64,000 nucleotides of DNA from positions 1 through 64,000 of the forward strand of contig CAVSUM010000010.1 of assembly GCA_963731105.1 (NCBI GenBank), given 5' to 3'. Positions 31,219-38,185 of this stretch are shown here, one piece after another. The stretch's first letter is position 1. Each line of letters begins with the position of its first letter. The position numbers and the translations under genes were made by a program. Under the pieces are notes generated by a model. It ran no database searches. It was given only the letters and a program-made list of their open reading frames with translations, and was not told the DNA's origin. This stretch comes from RPQJ01 sp963731105. GTDB lineage: Bacteria; Pseudomonadota; Gammaproteobacteria; Steroidobacterales; Steroidobacteraceae.

Positions 31219-32250
31219 ATGACCGAACCCCTGTACGACTTCCGCAGCGACAACGTCGGCGGCGCCGCCCCCGAGATCCTCGAGGCGCTGCTGGCGGCGA
31301 ACGCCGGCACGGCCGCACCCTACGGCGACGACGACCACACCCGGGCCATGAACGAGCGCTTCGCCGCGCTGTTCGAACGCCCGGTGCGGGTCTTCCCGCT
31401 GTCGAGCGGCACCGGCTCGAACTCGGTGGCGCTCGCCGCGCTCGCCAACCCGTTCGGCGCGATCTTCTGCCACGAGACGGCGCACATTAACGTCTACGAG
31501 TGCGGCGCACCCGAGTTCTTCACCGGCGCCAAGCTGGTGGCCCTGCCGGGCCGCGACTTCAGGCTCGAGCCCGAGGCGCTCGACGAGGCGCTCGCGCTCG
31601 CCGGCCGCGGCAACCCGACGCGCGTGCAGCCGTTCGCGCTCAACCTTACGCAGCCGACGGATTTCGGCACCCTGTACTCGGTCGCGGAAATCACGGCGCT
31701 GTGCGCAGTCGCCCACCGCCACGGCCTGCACGTGCACATGGACGGCGCGCGTTTCGCCAACGCCGTGGCCGCACTCGGCTGCACGCCGGCCGAGCTGACC
31801 TGGCGCGCCGGCGTGGACGTGCTGTCGCTCGGCGCCACCAAGAATGGCGCGATCAACGCCGAAGCCGTGGTGGTGTTCGACGAGGCGCTGGCGCGCGACA
31901 TTCCGTTCCGCATGAAGCGCGGCGGCCAGGTCCTGTCCAAGGCGCGCTTCGTGTCCGCGCAGCTTGCGCGCTACGTGGCCGACGGACGGTGGCTCGAGCG
32001 CGCCCGCCGCGCCAATGCGCTCGCTGCAGACCTCGCGCACCGGCTGGCGGCGCTGCCGGGCGTGGCGCTGGTCGCGCCGGTCGAGATCAACATGCTGTTC
32101 CTGCGCCTGCCCGACGCGGCCGTGGCCGCGCTCGACCGCGGCCCGTTCCGCTACTACAAGCTCGGGCGCGACGTACGGTTCGTCTGCCGCTACGACCAGG
32201 AGCCGGCCGGCATCGAGGCGCTGGTGGACTGCATCCGTGGCGCCGTGTAG
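31219..32250 (+). CDS. Low-specificity threonine aldolase family PLP enzyme
   Basis: 343 residues, fold type I. YDFRSDNVGGAAPEI at the N-terminus, GTGSNSVALAAL, the HMDGARFANA motif with the PLP-pairing Asp, and the Schiff-base lysine in LSLGATKNGAINAEAVV are the marks of the beta-eliminating-lyase/threonine aldolase family (LtaE-like), which splits threonine or related beta-hydroxy amino acids to glycine plus aldehyde. ATG 31219 lies on the edge of the divergent acetyltransferase. The ubiquitin-like cassette follows on the same strand after 31 bases, so it may share the transcript. Confidence 0.9.
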   Translation: MTEPLYDFRSDNVGGAAPEILEALLAANAGTAAPYGDDDHTRAMNERFAALFERPVRVFPLSSGTGSNSVALAALANPFGAIFCHETAHINVYECGAPEFFTGAKLVALPGRDFRLEPEALDEALALAGRGNPTRVQPFALNLTQPTDFGTLYSVAEITALCAVAHRHGLHVHMDGARFANAVAALGCTPAELTWRAGVDVLSLGATKNGAINAEAVVVFDEALARDIPFRMKRGGQVLSKARFVSAQLARYVADGRWLERARRANALAADLAHRLAALPGVALVAPVEINMLFLRLPDAAVAALDRGPFRYYKLGRDVRFVCRYDQEPAGIEALVDCIRGAV

Positions 32251-32281
32251 CCCGGGCGCCGAGAGGACGTTGGCGCGCCTC

Positions 32282-33103
32282 ATGGGCGCGTTCGCCGCGT
32301 GCCTCGTGTTGCTCGGGCACGGCCCCGCATTGGCGCAGCAGATGCAGGTCATCGAACTGCGCTATCGGCTCGCCGACGATCTGATCCCGACGCTGCAACC
32401 ACTGCTCGAGCCAGGCGGAGTGATCACCGGCATGGACGGCATGCTGTTCGTGCGCGCCAGCGCCGCCAATGTCGAGCAGATCCGCCAGGCCACGGCGTTG
32501 CTCGATCGCCAGCCACGACAACTGCTGATCTCGGTGGGCCAGGGGACCGTGGCCAGCGTTCAGAACGCCGACGTGCGCGGCACGGCGACGATCGGCAGCG
32601 GCGACGTGCAGGTGGGTGTCAACCGGCCGCCGGTCGGTGACCCCGGTGTCGCGATCCAGGCGGAACAACGCACACAGAGCGCCAACCTGCGCAACGTGAG
32701 CAGAATCCGCGCGCTCGAGGGTAGCGAAACGTACATCGCGATCGGCCAGTCCGCGCCGGTTTCCACCACACAGGTGACGCACGGCTGGGGTGGACCGAAC
32801 GTGGTGCAAACGACCGAGTACCGCAGCGCGAGCACCGGGTTCTACGCGACCGCGCACCTGAGCGGCGACCGCGTGACGCTCGACCTCTCGCCGCAACAGC
32901 AGCGCTTCAGCGGCCCGGAGGCGCGACGCACCGTCGAGACGGCCAGCCTCACCACGCGGGTGAGCGGGCGCCTCGGCGAGTGGATCGGGGTCGGCGGGTC
33001 GAGCGAGTCAGGTGGCTCGACCACCGCGGGACTGCTGGTCTGGGGTCGTCGCAGCAGCGACAGCCAGTACACCGTCTGGGTGAAAGTGGAGGAAGCTCCT
33101 TGA
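32282..33103 (+). CDS. Exported secretin-N-domain-like protein without a pore domain
   Basis: 273 residues from ATG 32282. Signal peptide MGAFAACLVLLGHGPALAQQ, cleavage near residue 19. Residues about 21-90 (QVIELRYRLADDLIPTLQPLL, GMLFVRASAANVEQIRQATALLDRQPRQLLISV) are the short beta-alpha domain found before the pore in type II/III secretins. The rest is beta-rich, with no secretin pore signature. It ends in VWVKVEEAP. Alternative GTG/TTG starts at 32237 and 32270 would lengthen the leader. It begins 31 bases after the aldolase and is followed within 24 bases by the zinc membrane protein and the E1 gene, so it may belong to the ubiquitin-like operon. Role unknown. Confidence 0.7.
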   Translation: MGAFAACLVLLGHGPALAQQMQVIELRYRLADDLIPTLQPLLEPGGVITGMDGMLFVRASAANVEQIRQATALLDRQPRQLLISVGQGTVASVQNADVRGTATIGSGDVQVGVNRPPVGDPGVAIQAEQRTQSANLRNVSRIRALEGSETYIAIGQSAPVSTTQVTHGWGGPNVVQTTEYRSASTGFYATAHLSGDRVTLDLSPQQQRFSGPEARRTVETASLTTRVSGRLGEWIGVGGSSESGGSTTAGLLVWGRRSSDSQYTVWVKVEEAP

Positions 33104-33126
33104 ACTCGACCGCCACTGCACCGAAC

Positions 33127-33498
33127 ATGGGAACCACCATGGCCCGACTGCTGCCCCTGCTCCTGTTCCTGCTGGTCGGCGTGGTGCTGATGGTGACGCG
33201 CCAGGCGGCCCCCGGCGCGGCGCGTGATGCGCGCACTTTCAGGCCGCGCGGCCGCGCCCGCGCGCGATCGGCAGCGGGCGACGACGGCGTGGTCACCTTG
33301 CGGCGCCGCGATCTCGCCGGGCTGCGCGATGCCTATTCGGCCGAGCCCCTCGATCCCGCACGGCCACTGGTGCGCTGTTCGGGCTGCCAGTCCCTCTACC
33401 ATGCGCAAAGTGCCAGCGTGCTGGCGCGCGAGAACGGCGGACGGTGCGCGGCCTGCGGCGCGACTGGCTTCGCCGCGGTCCGCATCCTCGAAGACTGA
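33127..33498 (+). CDS. Membrane-anchored zinc-binding protein (C2-H-C2), candidate partner of the Ub-like system
   Basis: 123 residues from ATG 33127; a TTG at 33100 overlapping the previous stop is an alternative. Residues 8-23 are one membrane segment (LLPLLLFLLVGVVLMV), then a basic linker, then a compact C-terminal zinc site: C84, C87, H92, C107, C110 in CSGCQSLYH and GGRCAACG. This spacing fits a treble-clef or zinc-ribbon fold. The start of the E1 gene is the very next base after the stop codon. A membrane-tethered treble clef beside E1-Ub-E2 suggests a possible E3-like or adaptor role; that is inference, not homology. Confidence 0.7.
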   Translation: MGTTMARLLPLLLFLLVGVVLMVTRQAAPGAARDARTFRPRGRARARSAAGDDGVVTLRRRDLAGLRDAYSAEPLDPARPLVRCSGCQSLYHAQSASVLARENGGRCAACGATGFAAVRILED

Positions 33499-34653
33499 GT
33501 GCGGACGGCCATGCTGGATCCCGCGCGAGCGCAGCGTTACCGGCGCCATGACCTGATCGACTGGTTCTCGCAGGAACAGGTCGCCGACACGCGCATCGCC
33601 GTGATCGGCGCCGGCGCGGTCGGCAACGAGGTGGTGAAAAACCTGGCGTTGCTCGGCTGCGGCACCATCGACGTGTACGACTTCGACACGGTCGAGCTGC
33701 ACAACCTCACCCGCAGCATCCTGCTGCGCGAGGCCGACACGGGCCGCAACAAGGCCGAGGCGGTCGCCGAGCGCGCCCGCGACATCGACCCGAACGTGAC
33801 CGTGCGCGCCGTGCCGGGCGACTTCTGGGACACGCTGAGCCTCGGACGCCTGCGCGACTACGACTGCGCCATCGCCGCGGTCGACAACTTCGAGGCGCGG
33901 CTGAAGCTGAACCAGTTGTGCCTGCTCGCGCGGGTCGATCTCGTCAACGCCGGGCTCGACAGCCGCTGGGCGGTGGTCGAGTCGTTCCCGTTCGGCGGTG
34001 CGGTACCGCCGGCGTGCTACGAGTGCACGCTGCCCGAGAGTGCGTACGCGCGCATCGCGCAGCGCTACTCATGCGGCGGATTGAAGCGGCGTGCCGCACT
34101 CGAGCGCCGGATCCCGACCACGGTGGTTACGGCCAGCATCGCCGGGGCGATGGCGGCGTCGACGGCCCTGCGGCTCGGCGGGCAGCAAGCAGCGGCAGCC
34201 CGCCGCCGCCTGTTCGACACCATCAACGGTTGCGGCAGCGCGGTCGAGATCGAGCGGCGCACCGGCTGCCCGGGCTGCGGCGAGTTCGACGTGCCGCCGC
34301 GCGTGGTGCGCATCCGCAATCGCTGGGCGTCGAGCCACGATGTCCCAAGCAAGGCGTTGCCCGACGTCGCCGGCCAGTCGCTGCAGCTGAGCGACGCGCT
34401 CATCACGGGCTACGAGTGCGCCACGTGCGGGCCGCTCGCCGAGGCCGCGCAATACATCAACCGCCGTGCCGCGGCGTTCGACGATTCGATCGCACGCTGC
34501 CCGCGCTGCGACGCGCCGGCGGTGCGGGTCGAGATCCGCGACACCTTCACCGTCGCCGAACTGGTTGAGCGCTGCGGCGCCACGGGCGTACCGGCCAAGT
34601 TCGCGCTGGCGCGGTTCGATGGCGGCACGGTGTGTTTCGACCTCGAGGAGTAG
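33499..34653 (+). CDS. ThiF/E1-type ubiquitin-like activating enzyme with two zinc sites
   Basis: 384 residues from GTG 33499 (ATG 33511 is also possible). It should adenylate the C-terminal Gly of the Ub-like protein with ATP. Visible: nucleotide-binding GAGAVGNEV (37-45), DFDTVELHNLTR with D61, N69 and R72, K85, and D129 in AVDNF. The conserved Cys192 in RYSCGG, before IPTTVVTASIAG, is the likely thioester cysteine. Zinc site one is C173/C176 with C257/C260. A second C4 site (C307, C310, C334, C337) lies in an added C-terminal region of about 115 residues. It is followed by the Ub-like gene eight bases later. Confidence 0.9.
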   Translation: MRTAMLDPARAQRYRRHDLIDWFSQEQVADTRIAVIGAGAVGNEVVKNLALLGCGTIDVYDFDTVELHNLTRSILLREADTGRNKAEAVAERARDIDPNVTVRAVPGDFWDTLSLGRLRDYDCAIAAVDNFEARLKLNQLCLLARVDLVNAGLDSRWAVVESFPFGGAVPPACYECTLPESAYARIAQRYSCGGLKRRAALERRIPTTVVTASIAGAMAASTALRLGGQQAAAARRRLFDTINGCGSAVEIERRTGCPGCGEFDVPPRVVRIRNRWASSHDVPSKALPDVAGQSLQLSDALITGYECATCGPLAEAAQYINRRAAAFDDSIARCPRCDAPAVRVEIRDTFTVAELVERCGATGVPAKFALARFDGGTVCFDLEE

Positions 34654-34661
34654 CCACGACC

Positions 34662-34913
34662 ATGACCCAGTCGCTCAAGCTTTACGTACGCACGGCCGAC
34701 CAGACGCGCCGCGCGGAACTCGACCTCGAAGCCAGCAGCACCGGTGCCGACATCATCCAGGCCGCAGTGGACAACTGGGCGCTGCCGGCGGACACGGACT
34801 ACACGCTGGTCAACACGACGACCGGCAAGGCGCTCGCGCCGGGCGATGACCTGTCGCAGGGTGTGCGGCCCGGCGACGTCCTGGAAGTGCAGCCGGTGCT
34901 GGTCGCCGGCTGA
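34662..34913 (+). CDS. Ubiquitin-like protein ending in Gly
   Basis: 83 residues. The pattern is that of a beta-grasp fold: strand SLKLYVRT, strand RRAELDLEA, helix TGADIIQAAVDNW, strand YTLVNTTTGKALA, then PGDDLSQGVRPGDVLEVQPVLVAG, where the GVRPGDVLEV turn and strand are like those of YukD/EsaB and other ubiquitin relatives. The chain ends in a single Gly (VAG), so it could be activated by the adjacent E1 without trimming. GGAG lies upstream in the end of the E1 gene. It sits between the E1 gene (8 bases) and the E2 gene (14 bases). Assigned from fold pattern and context. Confidence 0.85.
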   Translation: MTQSLKLYVRTADQTRRAELDLEASSTGADIIQAAVDNWALPADTDYTLVNTTTGKALAPGDDLSQGVRPGDVLEVQPVLVAG

Positions 34914-34927
34914 ACGCGGATGACGCG

Positions 34928-35575
34928 GTGAGCAATGCGATCCGCGTGCAGGCGGACTTCGATCGGCTGCGCGCGCTGGCCGCCGCCTCCGGCGAGATGA
35001 TCGTGCTGCCCGGGCAGCCGACCACGGCAGCGGGGCAGCTCGATCTCGAGCTGCGCTACGCGACCGCGCGCTCGGAGCGCTATCCGGCCGACGTCACGCG
35101 CCAGACACGCGTGCGCATCGCGCTGTCGTCCCGCTATCCGTTCTCGCCGCCGACGGCGACCGTGCTCACGTCGATCTGGCACCCCAACGTCTTCGCCGCG
35201 GGTGTCATCTGCCTCGGCACGCGCTGGCTGCCGTCCGAGGGCCTCGACCTGTTCGTGCAGCGCATCGCGCGCCTGCTCACGTTCGACTCGCTGCTGGTGA
35301 ACACGCAGTCCGCGGCCAATCGCGCCGCCGCCGAGTGGTACGAGCGCACGCGGCGGCTGCATCCGCAGGCGTTTCCATCCGACCGCCCGGTGTTCGAGGC
35401 TGCCGCAACGGGCAGCCGCTCGCCGCGCATGGGCTGGCGCGAATCGCACCGTCGACGACGGATCGGGTGGACGCGATCCTGCCCGGAATGCGCGCGCACA
35501 TTGCGCCTGCCCGCCGGACGCCGCGGTCGCGTGCGCTGTCCGGGCTGCGGTACGACGTTCGAGGCGATCACCTGA
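34928..35575 (+). CDS. E2/UBC-fold conjugating enzyme with C-terminal zinc ribbon
   Basis: 215 residues from GTG 34928. The UBC fold is clear: RVRIALSSRYPFSPPTATV (residues 61-79, the YPxxPP strand), IWHPNV (83-88), the catalytic Cys95 in GVICLG, W100, and the helix LDLFVQRIARLL. This matches eukaryotic E2s (YPFxPP ... HPNV ... CL). Residues 185-207 add a zinc ribbon CPEC ... CPGC, joined by a basic linker (RESHRRRRIGWTR), which normal E2s lack. Its stop overlaps the start of the JAB gene (TGATG), so the two are translationally coupled. It should accept the Ub-like protein from the E1. Confidence 0.9.
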   Translation: MSNAIRVQADFDRLRALAAASGEMIVLPGQPTTAAGQLDLELRYATARSERYPADVTRQTRVRIALSSRYPFSPPTATVLTSIWHPNVFAAGVICLGTRWLPSEGLDLFVQRIARLLTFDSLLVNTQSAANRAAAEWYERTRRLHPQAFPSDRPVFEAAATGSRSPRMGWRESHRRRRIGWTRSCPECARTLRLPAGRRGRVRCPGCGTTFEAIT

Positions 35576-36174
35576 TGCGCTGGACCGAGCAGACGCCGGT
35601 CCTCCCGCTGCAATCGCTCGATGCGCTGGCGGAGCGCGCGGCGCCGCTGGCCGCGCTGCTCGCCACGACCGGCGACGGGCTGCTGGTCGGCGTGGCTGCG
35701 GTGGCCGCCGAGGCGGTCCTGCAGCATCTCGCTGACCACACCGAGGAGCGCGGCGGCCTGCTGCTCGGCGAGGTCTACGCGTCGCAGTGCGCCGTCGCCG
35801 GCAGTCGCGTGGTGCACGTCACCGAGGCTGTGGCGGCAGACGATTGCCTCGGCACCGGGGTGTCGCTGCGCATGTCGAGCGCCGTTTGGGAGGCCGCGCG
35901 CAGCCGCCTGCGGCCGCAGGAGATGATCGTGGGCTGGTACCACAGCCACCCGGATCTCGGCGCGTTCTTCAGCCGGACCGACCGGCAGACGCAGCGTGCG
36001 TTCTTCCCACACGCCTACAGCGTCGGCTGGGTGGTGGACCCGCTGCGCCGCGAGACGCAATGGTTCGTCGGCGCGGACTGCGTGCCGCCGGCGCGGGTCT
36101 GCTACGGGTTGGCCGACGGTGCAGCGCCGATCCAGGGCGGGGCGCCGACGACTTCGACGCTCTGGACGAAGTAG
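35575..36174 (+). CDS. JAMM/JAB (MPN) domain metallopeptidase, Ub-like deconjugase
   Basis: 199 residues. The zinc peptidase motif is complete: Glu58 in EERGGLLLGEV, then H123-x-H125 in WYHSHPDLGAFFS, Ser133 and Asp136 (HxHx7SxxD). JAB enzymes cut after a Ub-like C-terminal Gly to release or process the modifier. The N-terminal 35 residues are a helical extension. Because the Ub-like protein already ends in Gly, the likely job is removing it from targets. The gene is coupled to the E2 gene by a one-base stop/start overlap, and its last 73 bases overlap the convergent gene at 36102. Confidence 0.92.
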   Translation: MRWTEQTPVLPLQSLDALAERAAPLAALLATTGDGLLVGVAAVAAEAVLQHLADHTEERGGLLLGEVYASQCAVAGSRVVHVTEAVAADDCLGTGVSLRMSSAVWEAARSRLRPQEMIVGWYHSHPDLGAFFSRTDRQTQRAFFPHAYSVGWVVDPLRRETQWFVGADCVPPARVCYGLADGAAPIQGGAPTTSTLWTK

Positions 36175-36573
36175 TCGGTCTCGCCGAAACAGTTGGTCGG
36201 CAGGCCGGGGTGCTCGGTGTAGTGCAGCCGCACCTGCTGACCGACGGCGGCGAGCAGCTGCTGTGCCACGGCATCGTCACGCACGCTGAAGTTCCAGATC
36301 TGCGGGCGCCACGCCACCTACGACGTACATTGCGAGTTCGCCTTCCCAGGTCTTGCAGATCCAGCCGCGCTTGGAGAATTTCTGCATTACGCCGGCCCGC
36401 TCGCCCTCCGAGTAGCTCCACCACAGCATGAACAGCGTGTAGAGCGTGATCAGCAGGATCGCGCCGATGAGGCTGCCCCACAGATACGACCTGAAGCTGC
36501 GGCGGCGCGGTGGCGCGGGCGGCGGCACCGGCGTGTTCGCGGGGCTCACAGGGGGCGTGGCGGGCGTGCTCAT
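36102..36573 (-). CDS. Conserved single-span membrane protein (frame broken near 36318)
   Basis: About 156 residues. A Pro-rich N-terminus (PVPPPAPPRRRS) is followed by one membrane segment (SLIGAILLITLYTLFMLWW), then YSEGERAGVMQKFSKRGWICKTWEGELAM, a recognisable motif of a conserved proteobacterial family of unknown role that is sometimes mislabelled as a sugar dehydrogenase. After an extra G near 36318 (3n+1) comes PQIWNFSVRDDAVAQQLL and LHYTEHPGLPTNCFGETDYFVQSVEVV, the family's soluble domain. It converges on the JAB gene with a 73-base overlap. Confidence 0.75.
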
Positions 36574-36619
36574 GTCGGATCCTTGCAGCGAGGCCTGCCG
36601 CGCATGATACCCGCGCGCC

Positions 36620-38185
36620 CTACAACTGCGAGTCGATCGGCAGCACGCGCAGCAGCGTCACCCCGAGGCGGCGACCGGCGCTCGCGTCGGGCTCGCGCTC
36701 GAGACGGCGCTCGCGGCCCTGCACGCGGTCGTACCAGACCAGCCCCTCCTTGCCCTCCAGCACCACGTGGTAGCTGAGCTCGGGCGTGGTGGCGCGCTCG
36801 AACTGGCTGCGCACCTGCTCGGCGAGCGCCGCGCTCTCCACCAGCACGCCCATCTCGGTGTTCAGGTACGCCGAACGCGGGTCGAGGTTCATCGAGCCGA
36901 TGAACACCCAGCGCCGGTCGATGATCATCGCCTTGGTGTGCAGGCTCGCGCCGGAGGAGCCCGTCAGGCTGATCTGGCTGCGCCCTTCCTCGCTGCCGGC
37001 CTTGCGCTTCATCTCGTACAGCTCGACGCCGCCACGCAGCAGTTCACGGCGCTGGCGCGCGTAGCCAGTGTGCACCGCGGCCACGTCGGTGGCGGCGAGC
37101 GAGTTGGTGAGCACGGCGGTACGAACGCCGCGTTCCACGCCCCGCACGAGGTATCGCGTGCCTTCCTTGCGCGGCACGAAATAGGGCGAGACGATCAGCA
37201 GCTCGTTGCCGGCACCACCCATCACCGCCACGAGCCCGCCCAGCACGTTCGACGCGCCGAGGCCGTCGGTCTTCGCACCAACCTTGGCCGGGTCGTCCAC
37301 CAGCAGTTGCACGCGCTCGACGGCGAGCGGCGGTGGGCGCTTGGCCAGCATCTCAGCGCGGGTCTCCTCGTCGCGCAGCGCCTGCACGTAGGGCGTGTCG
37401 CCGGCCTCATGTGGATAGTCGCGCGCCAGCTGCACCAGCCGGTCGAGTTGCTCCGGCTTGGGCGGCTTGCCCTCGAAGCGCGACACCGGCACGGCGTTCG
37501 GGTCGTTCCAGTAGATGTCGAACGCGGCGCTCACGTCGGCCACCGGCGGTCCCGCCAGCACGACGTCGAGGTCGCTGAAGTTCGAGTGCCCGGACGCGCC
37601 GAAATACTCGTCGCCGATGTTGCGCCCGCCGACGATTGCCACGCGGTTGTCGGCGATCCACGCCTTGTTGTGCATGCGGCGGTTGAGGCGCTTGGAGCGC
37701 CACACCCACTCGGTGAGCATGCCGAGGGTACCCGTGCGGCTGTAGTAGGGATTGAACAGCCGGACCTCGATGTTCGGGTGCAGGTCTGCCACACGGAACA
37801 GGTCGTGCTTGGCGCGCGCATCGATGTCGTCGACCAGCACCCGCACCCGCACGCCGCGTTCGGCCGCCCGCATCAGTTCCGCGGCCAGCAGCCGCCCGGT
37901 CAGGTCGTCGTTCCAGATGTAGTACTGCACGTCGAGGCTGCGGGTCGCCGCCGCCGCGCTGGCCGCGCGGTACGCGAACGCCATGGCGTTCTGGTCCACC
38001 AGTCGCACCGCCGACCCCCCCTGCAGGTCGTCGAGCTCCTGCACCACGGCCGCGTCGATCGCGCCACCCTCCACGGGCGGCAGCGCGTAGCTCGGCTCCA
38101 CGCCGTGCAGCGACGGCGCGGTGGCGCAATGCGTGAGCAGCGGCAGGACCGCGAGCAGGGCCAGCCGGGTGGTCGCCAGCCTCAC
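36620..38185 (-). CDS. Phospholipase D / cardiolipin synthase-like protein
   Basis: 521 residues from GTG 38185. Signal/lipobox region LALLAVLPLLTHC suggests a lipoprotein (Cys near residue 20). It has two HKD motifs: HNKAWIADNRVAIVGGRNIGDEYF near residue 170 and HTKAMIIDRRWVFIGSMNLDPRS near residue 415, the paired active site of PLD-type phosphatidyltransferases such as ClsC/YmdC. DVQYYIWNDDLTGRLL also fits ClsC. Such enzymes make cardiolipin in the inner membrane or periplasm. The GTG start overlaps the stop of the upstream hydrolase gene (GTGA), so the two are a coupled pair acting on lipids. Confidence 0.85.
   Translation of the reverse strand: MRLATTRLALLAVLPLLTHCATAPSLHGVEPSYALPPVEGGAIDAAVVQELDDLQGGSAVRLVDQNAMAFAYRAASAAAATRSLDVQYYIWNDDLTGRLLAAELMRAAERGVRVRVLVDDIDARAKHDLFRVADLHPNIEVRLFNPYYSRTGTLGMLTEWVWRSKRLNRRMHNKAWIADNRVAIVGGRNIGDEYFGASGHSNFSDLDVVLAGPPVADVSAAFDIYWNDPNAVPVSRFEGKPPKPEQLDRLVQLARDYPHEAGDTPYVQALRDEETRAEMLAKRPPPLAVERVQLLVDDPAKVGAKTDGLGASNVLGGLVAVMGGAGNELLIVSPYFVPRKEGTRYLVRGVERGVRTAVLTNSLAATDVAAVHTGYARQRRELLRGGVELYEMKRKAGSEEGRSQISLTGSSGASLHTKAMIIDRRWVFIGSMNLDPRSAYLNTEMGVLVESAALAEQVRSQFERATTPELSYHVVLEGKEGLVWYDRVQGRERRLEREPDASAGRRLGVTLLRVLPIDSQL

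Noticed and set aside
32282..36174. CBASS type II (Cap2/Cap3)
   Set aside because: There is no CD-NTase or effector gene, and the E1 and E2 are separate proteins rather than a fusion.
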